Below, in pieces: positions 35,285 through 43,719 of a DNA stretch of 52,458 bases. The notes under the pieces are model-generated. The model did no database searches and was not told the DNA's origin. It was given only the letters and a program-made list of their open reading frames with translations. The position numbers were made by a program, and so were the translations under genes. The first letter of the stretch is position 1; every line of letters starts with the position of its first letter. Origin of the DNA: Paenibacillus ehimensis NBRC 15659 (lineage in GTDB: Bacteria; Bacillota; Bacilli; Paenibacillales; NBRC-103111); contig NZ_BILX01000044.1 of assembly GCF_004000785.1 (NCBI RefSeq), forward strand, positions 1-52,458. The letters are read 5' to 3'.

Positions 35285-37057
35285 TTATTTCAAGTATTCG
35301 ACGCTTATCGACTTATTGACGTTTTGAAGCGCGATTTTGATGCGGTCGTTTGCACGAATTTCTTTTCCTTTGGCGGCATCGAACACCCGTCCGCCTTTTT
35401 CGACGACGCAGGGCGTCGCATTGTGCAGCAGCACCGTATCGTTCGGACCGGGCCGGAAAACGATATCCTTCGTTTCCGCAAACTCCGGCGCAAGCTGGAG
35501 CAGCTGATGCAGCGTCACCTTGCCCTTGAACGCGTTCAGCTTGCGGTACTGCGGATTCGTCCGCTCGCCCGTGTCCTCGTCCTTGACCTCGATCACGAGC
35601 TGCCCGACGAACCCTTTGTTCGCCTTGCGGTAAGCCGACAGCGCGTACAGGACGGCTCCCGCAAGCACAAGCACGCCGGCGATGATCGCCGCCCATACAG
35701 TCGGGCTGAGCGAGCCTTCCGCAGTCTCCTTCGCCGGCTCGGGCGCAGGCTTGGATGCCGCTCCGCCAGATTTGGCCGTGAGCTTCACGGGCGGCGTCTC
35801 GCGCAGGAAGTTCGCGCCTTCCGCCTTGATCTTAAGCTCGTAGTCGTGCGCGTCCGCGACCTTGAAGCTGCCCGCGATGCCCTGTGCGCCGATCGTCAGC
35901 GGCTTCTCCTCGGTCTTCTTCGTATCCAGGTCCGTCAAGACCGCCGACGCCTTCAAGCCCTTGTACAAATCCGCATCGGCCGTCTTTTGTCCGGCGGTCT
36001 GCAAATACGCTTTGACCTGTACTTCGTCGCCCGGCTTCAGCGTCGTCGATGCCAAGGGCTCCATCACGAGCTGGAGATCGTAATTGTAAACGAGATTAAT
36101 GTTAATTTTTTCCTTCTGCACGCCTTTGACCTGCAGCTTCCAGTCGCCTTGCGCCGGGGTCAATACTTTCAATAAAGAGTAGGCGCTCGAAGCCGTATAG
36201 ACGACGCGGTCCGACGGAACTTTCTGCTCTTTGCCGGACGGATCGAACAGCTTGACCTCCACCGGCTTCGAAGACATGATTGAGATGTTGGCTTCCTGCA
36301 CGCTGGCGTTCGGGATCGAGACGGTCACATCCTGAAACTGCCCGTTCGCCACGAAGCCGGTGAGCGGCACAACCTTCAGCTTGAAATGGTTCGCGTAAAT
36401 TTCGCTCAAAATTTGCGGCAGATTGTCCGCCGTGCTCGTGATGAACGATTTGCCCTTCGTTTCGTGGGAGATGCGCTCCAGCACCGCCTTGTTCAGCTTT
36501 CCGTCGGCATTGAGCCCGATCGTGTAGATCGGGATGCCTTTGTCCTGCGCTTTCTTGATCGCATCGGCGAGCTCTTGATCCGACTGCTGCTGCGTGCGGC
36601 CGGCGTTCAGCGAGTTGTTGCCGTCGGTCATCAGCACGATGAGCGGAACGTGTCCCTGCTCCGTGCCGGATTCGAGCACCTTCACCGCTTCGCTTACGCC
36701 GACGGCGATGTCGGTGTAAGGCCCCTTCGACAGCTTGTCGATGAACGATTTCAAGTCCTGCTTATCCGCGGCGGAGTTGATGGTGAGCAGCGCCTTCTCG
36801 CGCATCACTTGATCGGTATAGGCGACGATGCCGATTTTGTCGCCCTGCACGGAGGCCATGTCGACGAACATTTTCATCGCTTCGTTGCTGACTTTGTTGA
36901 CGTCGCTCTCGTTCATGGACGTGCTGACGTCCACCGACAGAACGGCATCCATCTTCATATCGACGGCGCCCGCCGGGGCTGCCGCGGCCTGAAGCGGCAT
37001 CAGGACGGCGAGCAGCAGAGCGGCGACGGGTCGGAGCAGCACTTTGATGATTTTCAC
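35285..37057 (-). CDS. Membrane-anchored VWA-domain protein (2) with cytoplasmic C-terminal domain
   Basis: About 590 residues. A Sec signal (LLRPVAALLLAVLMPLQAAAA) leads to an extracytoplasmic VWA domain with MIDAS DVSTS (43-47), TDIAVGV and MTDGNNS. Two or three beta-sandwich modules (~220-430) and a Pro/Ala linker follow, then one membrane helix (~450-473). The last ~110 residues are cytoplasmic; GPNDTVLLHNATPCVVEKGGRVFDA followed by NDRIKIAL is faintly FHA-like. GTG 37057 is favoured because it lies 10 bases after GGAGG, whereas ATG 37066 is only one base from it. First gene of the minus arm, opposite the + arm. Confidence 0.9.
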   Translation of the reverse strand: MKIIKVLLRPVAALLLAVLMPLQAAAAPAGAVDMKMDAVLSVDVSTSMNESDVNKVSNEAMKMFVDMASVQGDKIGIVAYTDQVMREKALLTINSAADKQDLKSFIDKLSKGPYTDIAVGVSEAVKVLESGTEQGHVPLIVLMTDGNNSLNAGRTQQQSDQELADAIKKAQDKGIPIYTIGLNADGKLNKAVLERISHETKGKSFITSTADNLPQILSEIYANHFKLKVVPLTGFVANGQFQDVTVSIPNASVQEANISIMSSKPVEVKLFDPSGKEQKVPSDRVVYTASSAYSLLKVLTPAQGDWKLQVKGVQKEKININLVYNYDLQLVMEPLASTTLKPGDEVQVKAYLQTAGQKTADADLYKGLKASAVLTDLDTKKTEEKPLTIGAQGIAGSFKVADAHDYELKIKAEGANFLRETPPVKLTAKSGGAASKPAPEPAKETAEGSLSPTVWAAIIAGVLVLAGAVLYALSAYRKANKGFVGQLVIEVKDEDTGERTNPQYRKLNAFKGKVTLHQLLQLAPEFAETKDIVFRPGPNDTVLLHNATPCVVEKGGRVFDAAKGKEIRANDRIKIALQNVNKSISVEYLK

Positions 37058-37275
37058 GGGGTTCATTCCTCCAAACCTATGGACGGCCCGATGTCGAACC
37101 ATCCCGAACCAATATGGTATAGTGTAGTAAATTGCCGTAGAGGGTAGTACAATGGAACTGCATGTCGTCTACTAATCTACATATTAACTGGTCACAAAGT
37201 AAAATTCCACTAACGAAACCTTACGGAATTCTTAAGTTATTGCCTGTTAAATTCGAAAATACCGGGGAGAGAATT
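37058..37275. other. 218-bp divergent control region of the tubulin/VWA system
   Basis: AT-richer spacer between the two divergent arms. It must hold both promoters if each arm starts here. I see TATA-like stretches (for example ATATGGTATAGTGTAG near 37112) but no pair of -35/-10 boxes with good spacing on either strand, and no clear operator. Confidence 0.4.
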
Positions 37276-37437
37276 ATGCTGACCGTAGCTGTGTTGGCTC
37301 TTGGAGCCCTGTTTCTTCTAGCATTTTTTATGTATTGCTCTTATTGCCGGAAGCAAGACGTCCCGCTTGCGGACATCGATACCGCATTCGCCGCAAGGTT
37401 AAATCAAGGTGAACAGGGTGACGGCCATGACAACTAA
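37276..37437 (+). CDS. 53-aa single-pass membrane peptide
   Basis: ATG 37276 follows GGGGAG at seven bases; the frame extends upstream but has no ribosome site there. One hydrophobic helix (residues 2-21, LTVAVLALGALFLLAFFMY), then CSYCRKQ and an acidic tail. The stop overlaps the start of the next gene (ATG 37427) by 11 bases, so translation is coupled. First gene of the + arm; a small membrane subunit or regulator of the assembly. No family recognised. Confidence 0.72.
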   Translation: MLTVAVLALGALFLLAFFMYCSYCRKQDVPLADIDTAFAARLNQGEQGDGHDN

Positions 37438-38365
37438 AAACGCCGTTCAATTCCGCAAAACGCAGGCCACCTCGCATTTGTTCGACCGCTTGAAGCAGTG
37501 CCGGCGCTGCAGCCGGTATTCCTGCCTGTGGGACGACCGCTGCCTCTCGTGCGAAGCCGAGCAAAGCCGCAGCGCCGTTCCCGAGCAGGCCGGGGCGGTT
37601 CTGAAGCACCGCAAGCAGACCGGGATGCTGGCCGTCGGCGCGATCGGCGCCCTCGCCTTCCTGCTCGCCCGCAACGCGGAGCAGATGATTTTGTCTTTCG
37701 TCGGCGCCGCTCTGCTGCTCGCGCTGTTCGTTTTTTTGCATAAGCGCTACGAGCCTATTTTATATAGACGTACGTTAAGCCGTTTACTCCTTCGCGATCA
37801 GCAAAAAATTCGCGAAGGCCTGCTGCTCGACATCGACGATGCGGAAGCGGATCTTCGGGCGGAAGACTTTAAAACCGCTTATGAAAAGTTCCGCGAGATC
37901 GGTTATTTCATTCAAGACGACTCGATCAAAATCTTAAAGGTATACTGCCTGAACAAATTTATTTTGCGCAGCGATATGGACCTCGAGCTCAGCTCCCTTC
38001 TGCCGAACCGTTTCGACAAAGACGTCATCGAATACATGCATGAAATCGGCAAGGTGCGTCCGCAGCTGATCAACCGCGAAGCGCTCGACTACGTCATGAA
38101 ATACCGGGGCATGATCGAAAGGCTTCCCGAGGGAAGAGACGTTCTGACGGCGGCGGCCGGAGCCGCGCTGCGCGTGAAGTCCAATCTGCACGCGTACCGC
38201 AGCCTGCTGCTGGACCACGCCCAGGAGCTGCCGAAGGACCGGCTGCTGCGGCTGTGCCGGCTGCTTGCCGAGCAGCCGGACGCCGACCCCGAGCTGACCC
38301 AGAAAGCGCGCGATGCCGTGAAGCTGAAATACGACTTCGACCCGGAATTCCAAGGCATCCTGTAG
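37427..38365 (+). CDS. Zinc-ribbon two-TM protein with helical cytoplasmic domain
   Basis: About 312 residues from ATG 37427. A Cys cluster near the N-terminus (C25xxC28, C33, C39xxC42) looks like a zinc ribbon. Two membrane helices (~67-81 and 88-105) follow. The remaining ~200 residues are entirely helical and charged (LLRDQQKIREGLLLDIDDAEADL, TAYEKFREIGYFIQDDS), like a TPR or alpha-solenoid. No enzyme motif seen. It lies 20 bases before the 650-aa gene; together with the 53-aa peptide they form the + arm of the tubulin/GTPase system. The zinc ribbon recalls that of the GTPase in the other arm. Confidence 0.85.
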   Translation: MTTKNAVQFRKTQATSHLFDRLKQCRRCSRYSCLWDDRCLSCEAEQSRSAVPEQAGAVLKHRKQTGMLAVGAIGALAFLLARNAEQMILSFVGAALLLALFVFLHKRYEPILYRRTLSRLLLRDQQKIREGLLLDIDDAEADLRAEDFKTAYEKFREIGYFIQDDSIKILKVYCLNKFILRSDMDLELSSLLPNRFDKDVIEYMHEIGKVRPQLINREALDYVMKYRGMIERLPEGRDVLTAAAGAALRVKSNLHAYRSLLLDHAQELPKDRLLRLCRLLAEQPDADPELTQKARDAVKLKYDFDPEFQGIL

Positions 38366-38384
38366 AAACGAAAGGAGGCTGCCT

Positions 38385-40337
38385 ATGTCTATCTCTACGT
38401 ATAAACGGTCCATCCGTTACAGAAACACCGCGATTGCCGTCCTTGTCCTCCTGCTTTTGGCGGCGGGCTTCAAAGTCTACGCCTGGTGGCAAAAAGCGGA
38501 GCTTTACCAGCAGGCGGCGGCGCAGCTTGCCGCAGGCAATGCCGTGGAAGCCGAAGAGCTGTTCCTCAAGGCGCAGAACATCGGCTTCGTCGATTATAAA
38601 GAGGCGGAAACGGCGCAGGCGCTCAGCGCTCTTCAGCCCGTTACGCAAGCGAAACGGCTGTTCTCGTCCCTGACCGACCAGATTGCTTCGGCCGTTGCCG
38701 TAAACGATGCCGGAAGCTTGGTGAAAGCGTACGAGTCGTACCAATCCGCAAAGTCGCAGGTTTCCAAGCTGGACGAAGGCTCGCAGAAGCGGTTCGCGGA
38801 AACCGCGGCGTCCTACAATATCGACGAGCGCTTCGCGGAAGCGTTCGGCTCGGTCAAGACGACGCTGATTCAAAGCGTTGAAGGCGCCATCGCCAAGAAA
38901 AAATTCGACGCCGACACCGCTGTCGGCTTCCTGCTGCAGATTCCCGCCGCCTACTATAAGGACGAAGCGGCGAAGCGGAAAGCGTTGAACCCGCTGCTGC
39001 AAAAATACGACCAAGGCCGCTTGGACGCACTCGTCAAATCCAAATCGTTGGATGAAGTGCTGAAGGAAGGCGAAGGGCTGCAAAAATTTTATAAGGATCG
39101 GGGCTGGGAGGCACCCTGGGTCGCAGCAAAACTTGAGAAGGCGGCTCAGGACACGCTGGCCAAGCTGGAGAAAAACGATCTGGGCGGCTTTCTGGCCGCT
39201 GCCAAAACCGTGCAGTCCTACAAGGAGCTCTTCGGCAACAGCAGCAAGCTGAACGGGTATATCCAATCGGTGGTGAACGGCCGTCTGGCCCGGGCGGAGC
39301 AGCTGATTGCCGCGAAAAAGTATGCGGAAGCGGACGAGCTGTACAAAACGCTCGGCGCGTACCGCGACACGTCCAAGGAGCTGCAGGCGCTCGATCAGCG
39401 CCGATTGGAAAGCGACCCGGCTGTGCTGCTTCAAAAGGCCGGCATCGAGGGCGCCCTTTCCGCCGCCACGAGTCTGAAAGGGACGAACGGCGCGCAAACG
39501 GCGGCGGCCGCCATTACGGACAAGAAAAAGCTCGTGCTCGCCCGCCTGTTCGCGGACCAGCGCATCGAGGTCGCAGAAGGTGCCGTGCCAAGCGACCTGA
39601 CCGCCGTCAAAGCGATTCGTCCTGCCGACGAGCTCAGCCCGGAAGGACAGCCCGTGCTGCTGCTCGAAGCGGCTTCCAAAAAGCGGAAGGCCCGTTATGT
39701 CGCTTTCGAAGCGCACGGGTCCGAGCTTAAGCCGATTCTCGATCTGGAAGCCGATAAGCTGGAATCGGTACGTTCCGGCGTCGTAAGCGCCGATAATCCG
39801 GTACCCGAGCGGACGGAAAAGAACGGTGCGGACAAGAACAGTCAGGACAAGAACGGGACGGAAGCCCCGGGATCCCAAGCCGGAGCGAAAGCGGTCTACG
39901 AATACCGCAGCGGGCGGTATGTCTTCGTCAAGTCCGACAAGGATTTCACCGAAAACGGGGACAACGCCGGCAGGGACGTGAATGGCGACGTGAAGCAGGA
40001 AGCGGATAAAAAAGATCCGAAGGACGGGACGGCTAGGGATGCCAAAGAAGGCGCGAAGGATGCGAAGGAAGTCAAAAGCATTACGGCCAATGAGCTGCCG
40101 AAGAACAAAAACGCGAAGGTCGTGTTCCAATGCGACATCCAATCGGTTGCGGACAACCGGGCCATCGTCAAGTTCGACGATCTTTACATCGTGCTGACCG
40201 GCAAATTCAGGTTCAGCACCGGTCCGGCGGTCGTCACGGGTACGTATACTTCCACCGAGGATCTGAAGCAAGGAGGCAAGACGGTGAAAGCTTACGTCGT
40301 ACAAGTATCGTCGCTTGTGCAGGACGAAGAAGCGTAA
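38385..40337 (+). CDS. 650-aa membrane-anchored extracytoplasmic protein
   Basis: ATG 38385 follows AAGGAGG. A short basic N-terminus and one helix (~15-33, TAIAVLVLLLLAAGFKVYAWW) anchor it, the rest lying outside. Residues ~36-350 are helical and TPR-like (AGNAVEAEELFLKAQNIG, AKKYAEADELYKTLG). Residues ~370-460 look beta-rich. A hydrophilic Asp/Lys/Asn-rich linker (~480-570) leads to a C-terminal OB-like beta domain (VVFQCDIQSVADNRAIVKF, GPAVVTGTYTS). No catalytic site seen. It ends at a strong terminator. Likely the wall-side component of the tubulin/GTPase assembly. Confidence 0.85.
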   Translation: MSISTYKRSIRYRNTAIAVLVLLLLAAGFKVYAWWQKAELYQQAAAQLAAGNAVEAEELFLKAQNIGFVDYKEAETAQALSALQPVTQAKRLFSSLTDQIASAVAVNDAGSLVKAYESYQSAKSQVSKLDEGSQKRFAETAASYNIDERFAEAFGSVKTTLIQSVEGAIAKKKFDADTAVGFLLQIPAAYYKDEAAKRKALNPLLQKYDQGRLDALVKSKSLDEVLKEGEGLQKFYKDRGWEAPWVAAKLEKAAQDTLAKLEKNDLGGFLAAAKTVQSYKELFGNSSKLNGYIQSVVNGRLARAEQLIAAKKYAEADELYKTLGAYRDTSKELQALDQRRLESDPAVLLQKAGIEGALSAATSLKGTNGAQTAAAAITDKKKLVLARLFADQRIEVAEGAVPSDLTAVKAIRPADELSPEGQPVLLLEAASKKRKARYVAFEAHGSELKPILDLEADKLESVRSGVVSADNPVPERTEKNGADKNSQDKNGTEAPGSQAGAKAVYEYRSGRYVFVKSDKDFTENGDNAGRDVNGDVKQEADKKDPKDGTARDAKEGAKDAKEVKSITANELPKNKNAKVVFQCDIQSVADNRAIVKFDDLYIVLTGKFRFSTGPAVVTGTYTSTEDLKQGGKTVKAYVVQVSSLVQDEEA

Positions 40338-40358
40338 GCCGATATCCCGCATGAAAAG

Positions 40359-40398
40359 GGAAGACTTTCCGCCATCGGAAGCGGGGTCTTCCTTTTTT
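40359..40398 (+). terminator. Rho-independent terminator of the + arm
   Basis: GGAAGAC (40359-40365) pairs with GTCTTCC (40386-40392), with an inner CTTTCCG/CGGAAG stem, followed by six T. Confidence 0.92.
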
Positions 40399-40474
40399 CG
40401 TTCGACACTGCAACAAATGGCCGGGCTTTTCCGTAAGAGGAGTATATCTATTGAGGATCGAGGTTTGAAGAGCC

Positions 40475-41509
40475 GTGTTCGATGATGATGCTTTATTGAA
40501 GAAAATTCGGGACCATTTTCAATTGCCGGTGTTCGCCGGGTTGAACCGGGTGCAGCACGAAGAGGACCCGGACGACCTGCGCATCGTCTATAAAGCAACG
40601 ACAGCCGACGGACGGAGCTATGCCGTGCGGATGATGTCCAACCCCTATTCGACCTTGGAGGACCTTGCCGGGCAAGCCTCCCTCTGCGGACTGCTTTCCG
40701 GCGGCGGACTGAACGTCCCTTCACGCTTGTACGGAAGCGACGGACGCCCTTATCTGACTTTGTCGTGGAACGGGCGCGAGGTTTGGGCGACCGTGGAAAC
40801 CTGGCTGCCGGGAAAAGAACCGGAAAGCTTGACGATCGCGCTCGCGGAACAAGCCGGAGAATGGCTTGGAGCCATGCACCGGCTTGCCGGTCAGGCACCG
40901 ACGCCGGTCCCTTTTACCTCCGGGAGTCCGTGGAGCCTGTTCGGCCCGGAGGACGAGCTGGATCAGGATGCCCAAGCCTTGGAAAACGCGCTTCGGGCTA
41001 GCGCCGCAGAGCCCTTGCTGGTAGGCGAGGTTTTCGCCCTGTACCGTCAAAAACGCTCCAAGCTCCGGGCATGTTGGCCCGAGCTACCGGGCGGTCCGGT
41101 GCAGGGAGATTTTTCTTTAAACAATCTGCTTGTGGATGAAAACGGACGTCTGTGCGGCGTGATTGACTTTCATCTGGCGGGAACCGACGTTTTTGTCGGT
41201 CATTTGGCGGGAGAAGCGTCGTTTTTGGCTTACGCGGCGGATAAGGAGGAAGGAGCGGAGACTCCGGAAGAGCTGGGAGACCGGTATCTGAATGCGCTGC
41301 TGTCAGGCTACGAGCGGAGCCGTCCTCTGAACACGCGGGAACGGAGCGTGCTGAACGACTTGATTGTTGTGCGCAGGGCTTTCGCGTGCTATCAGGTGGA
41401 CGACGTGCTCGGCGACCTAAAGGCGGGCCGGATGGAACAGGTCAACCGCCAATTGCAGCGCATGCTGGTTTATTTGAATAAAGACTACTGCCCCGCTTTC
41501 CCGCGCTGA
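40475..41509 (+). CDS. Aminoglycoside phosphotransferase/kinase-fold protein
   Basis: 344 residues from GTG 40475. The choline/aminoglycoside kinase fold is indicated by a small N-lobe (RIVYKATTADGRSYAVRMMS with a candidate Lys/Arg). ATVETWLPG forms the hinge, and the catalytic loop is QGDFSLNNLLVDENG, with GVIDFHLAG as the metal loop. The Asp and Asn of the Brenner motif are kept; the usual His before the Gly-Asp is Gln. Similar proteins include homoserine kinase-like and spore CotS-type enzymes. The substrate is unknown. The 3' end overlaps the convergent YihY-family gene by 25 bases. Confidence 0.85.
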   Translation: MFDDDALLKKIRDHFQLPVFAGLNRVQHEEDPDDLRIVYKATTADGRSYAVRMMSNPYSTLEDLAGQASLCGLLSGGGLNVPSRLYGSDGRPYLTLSWNGREVWATVETWLPGKEPESLTIALAEQAGEWLGAMHRLAGQAPTPVPFTSGSPWSLFGPEDELDQDAQALENALRASAAEPLLVGEVFALYRQKRSKLRACWPELPGGPVQGDFSLNNLLVDENGRLCGVIDFHLAGTDVFVGHLAGEASFLAYAADKEEGAETPEELGDRYLNALLSGYERSRPLNTRERSVLNDLIVVRRAFACYQVDDVLGDLKAGRMEQVNRQLQRMLVYLNKDYCPAFPR

Positions 41510-42540
41510 GGGGAATCCGCAGGCGCCCCGCTTTCCCGGCCGGCTTCCCGGGCCGTTTTCTGACGATGATTCCGCAAAGGCAGCGTAAAGCCGAACGGCT
41601 TGCAGGACGGCTTTCGTTTGCCGTGACGGTTAAAATGAAGCGTGGCGTTGATTTCACCACCCAAAATCATCACGATGCTCGACAAATACAGCCACGTCAA
41701 AAGCACGATAATGCCGCCGATACTGCCATACGTTTTCGTGTAGCTGCCGAAATGATTGACATAATAGGAGAACAACAGCGAAGCGGCGACCCATCCGGCC
41801 GTGGCGAACAATCCGCCGGGCAGCACTTCGCTGAACGTTAGCCGCAAATTCGGCGTATAGCGGTATAGGAGGACAAATACGACAGCGATAGTCACGAGCG
41901 GTATCGCATATTGGATGAGCCCCCATAGCAAATCGAAATTTCCCGGGAAATGCACAAATTTGTAAACCGAGGCCCCGACGATCTTGCCGAAGATTAGCAA
42001 TACGAACGTAAACAAAACGACAATCGCCAGAACAAGGGTAAACAGAACGGAGATTCCTTTAGCCTTCCAGAGCGGACGGCTCTCTTCCACGTCATACGCC
42101 TTATTCAGCGCCTTCATTACGGCACTGATGCCGTTGGAGGCCGACCACAAAGCGGCAAGCAATCCGATGGAAAGCACGGAGCCGCTGCGCGACCTTTGAA
42201 TTTCCCCGAACGCATCCGCCACCGCCCGGCTCGACAAATCCGGCATCATTCGGGCCATGCTGTCGATGACCTCGGATGCCGAAATGTCGGTGAAGCTAAG
42301 AAGCGAAATGACGAAAATAAGAAACGGAAAGAAAGCTAAAATCAAATAGTAAGTAAGCTGCGCCCCCAATGCGGGCACCTCGTCGTCTTGAAAGCGGCAG
42401 TACAGCTGCTGCAAAAAGGCCGCGAGGCCCATCCGCCGCTTCGCGTATCTCGGGCCGAAGGACGGCTGCGAAGCGTTGTCGATTCGCGTCCCGCGGAACG
42501 AAGCGCCCTTTCGATCCCCAGGCTCTACGGTTCTCGCCAT
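41485..42540 (-). CDS. YihY/BrkB-family inner membrane protein
   Basis: 351 residues. A basic N-terminus is followed by about six membrane helices. Family hallmarks are VPALGAQLTYYLILAFFPFLIFVISLL, LWSASNGISAVMKALNKAYDVEE, RYTPNLRLTFSEVLPGGLFATAGWV and TYGSIGGIIVLLTWLYLSSIVMILGGEINA. Once annotated as ribonuclease BN in enterobacteria, the family has no confirmed biochemical role; transport is suspected. ATG 42540 follows AAGGAG. The basic, Pro-rich C-terminal tail overlaps the convergent kinase-like gene by 25 bases. Confidence 0.92.
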   Translation of the reverse strand: MARTVEPGDRKGASFRGTRIDNASQPSFGPRYAKRRMGLAAFLQQLYCRFQDDEVPALGAQLTYYLILAFFPFLIFVISLLSFTDISASEVIDSMARMMPDLSSRAVADAFGEIQRSRSGSVLSIGLLAALWSASNGISAVMKALNKAYDVEESRPLWKAKGISVLFTLVLAIVVLFTFVLLIFGKIVGASVYKFVHFPGNFDLLWGLIQYAIPLVTIAVVFVLLYRYTPNLRLTFSEVLPGGLFATAGWVAASLLFSYYVNHFGSYTKTYGSIGGIIVLLTWLYLSSIVMILGGEINATLHFNRHGKRKPSCKPFGFTLPLRNHRQKTAREAGRESGAPADSPQRGKAGQ

Positions 42541-42690
42541 AACTCCTTCCTCCTTCTGCTGCCCGTCAAGATGTAGCTTGGAAAGTTATGCTTGGATAGT
42601 TACTTAACCGTAAAGGACTCTGGATGAATCAAGGGCGGCGGAACCGGACCCCGGCTTGTCTCCCGCACCACGCCCGGCGCTTTGCGGGAA

Positions 42691-43254
42691 TCAGATGGGA
42701 GAACGCTGCTTTTCCATAAACCCGGCGGCATCTTGGTCGGCCTTGCTCTGATTGCATGCATAACAGGAGCATACGCAGTTCACCGGCGTCGTATGGCCTC
42801 CCTTGGATTTCGGGACGATATGGTCGATCGTATCGCCGTATCCGCCGCAATAGCGGCACGTATAACGGTCCCGGGTCATAATCATATTCCGGAAATCGTC
42901 GTTGCTGTACAGCCGGCGAATCATGTATGGCGTAACAACGACGGCCGCTTGTTCCTCCACTAACAGCACCGCAAGGCTCCATTCGATCTCTTGCATCCAT
43001 GGCCTGCCGTTGTTGCTCTTCCCCTTCATGCGAATCATGCCCTGTCTGTCTTGTCTCAGCAGCTTCGCCGCACGCGGCACCGGGGGTGCTTGCGGGGCTT
43101 GCACGGCCGGCTTGCGCCGCTCGCATTTGCGGCATACGCTTTTGCGGGATGCTCCGCTTGCTTTCCGGCCGCCCCGGGGCGGGAACTGGCGGTAATATTT
43201 GCTTTGTCCGCAGCGTTTGCACGATTTGTACAAGCTGCAGTATGCTCCGATCAT
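42691..43254 (-). CDS. HNH endonuclease-domain protein with N-terminal Cys clusters
   Basis: 187 residues from ATG 43254, which follows GAGG at about seven bases. The C-terminal ~60 residues form an HNH domain: RDRYTCRYCGGYGDTIDHIVPKSKGG, then PVNCVCSCYACNQSK with zinc Cys pairs. The N-terminal part has two more Cys pairs (CKRCGQSKYYRQF, CRKCERRK) that look like a zinc-binding module. The middle is basic. The family cuts or nicks DNA, but small host HNH genes of this type are not tied to a known pathway. No intron, phage or restriction genes are adjacent. Confidence 0.85.
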   Translation of the reverse strand: MIGAYCSLYKSCKRCGQSKYYRQFPPRGGRKASGASRKSVCRKCERRKPAVQAPQAPPVPRAAKLLRQDRQGMIRMKGKSNNGRPWMQEIEWSLAVLLVEEQAAVVVTPYMIRRLYSNDDFRNMIMTRDRYTCRYCGGYGDTIDHIVPKSKGGHTTPVNCVCSCYACNQSKADQDAAGFMEKQRSPI

Positions 43255-43374
43255 GTTGTTCCTCTTCTTTTCGTCTGACATCGCTAAGTTATAGTATAAC
43301 AGGTTTGGCGGGCTTTCCGCATATTCCATTCTTTAACGCCTCTTACCGTTGATTCTGTACATCATTAACGGCGC

Positions 43375-43402
43375 AAAAAAAAGCCGGAGAAGTCCTCTCC
43401 GG
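43375..43402 (-). terminator. Terminator of the RiPP operon
   Basis: CCGGAGA (43384-43390) pairs with TCTCCGG (43396-43402), and eight T follow on the minus strand. It lies 318 bases past the MFS stop, with the fold-back element in between. Confidence 0.82.
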
Positions 43403-43406
43403 GTAA

Positions 43407-43662
43407 TGTTGAGAAAGTGGTCAGATGAGATAATAGAGGGTTACGATGGGGGGGTATCCACTTTCGACCGCTACTCCACCCCGCAAAGTGAAGTTGAATC
43501 AGGGAAGCTTAGTCCGAGTACTTTGCGGGGCCCCCGGGTCCTCGGGTAAAGCCGCTGAATGGCGGACATTTCCCGAAGACCAAGGCGGCCGCTATCGCTT
43601 CTCCAGTGGATCCCCCACCTCCGCATGCATCTCTATTTTTGTAAACGACCACTTTCTCAACA
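43407..43662. mobile_element. 256-bp MITE-like fold-back element
   Basis: Perfect 16-bp terminal inverted repeats TGTTGAGAAAGTGGTC (43407-43422) and GACCACTTTCTCAACA (43647-43662). Internal inverted repeats nest inside: ATCCACT at 43456-43462 with AGTGGAT at 43605-43611, each next to a G- or C-run, and CCCCGCAAAGT at 43479-43489 with ACTTTGCGGGG at 43520-43530. The segment can fold back over most of its length and encodes nothing convincing. No clear target-site duplication is seen. It sits between the MFS gene (stop at 43720) and the terminator at 43375-43402. A non-autonomous transposable element mobilised by a transposase elsewhere is the best reading. Confidence 0.65.
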
Positions 43663-43719
43663 CCCTGGCCGGAGTGTCCCTCTTCGGTCAAAGTGCCGTA
43701 AGCGTTCGGCCTTTCGGCA

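Noticed and set aside
22532..40337. Type VI-like secretion or classic anti-phage island
   Set aside because: No tube, sheath, spike, nuclease, TIR or reverse transcriptase gene is seen; the gene set fits the GTPase/VWA/tubulin-like type instead.
38094..40898. 934-aa minus-strand ORF
   Set aside because: It is antisense to the 650-aa anchored protein and its neighbours. Arg/Leu-rich and patternless, it arises from GC-rich codon bias.
43500..43625. Cluster of HindIII, ApaI, SmaI, NotI, BamHI and SphI sites resembling a cloning linker
   Set aside because: The sites lie inside a natural-looking fold-back element with 16-bp terminal repeats, and several are part of its internal inverted repeats. 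No vector gene or known linker sequence is recognisable, so contamination is the less likely reading.
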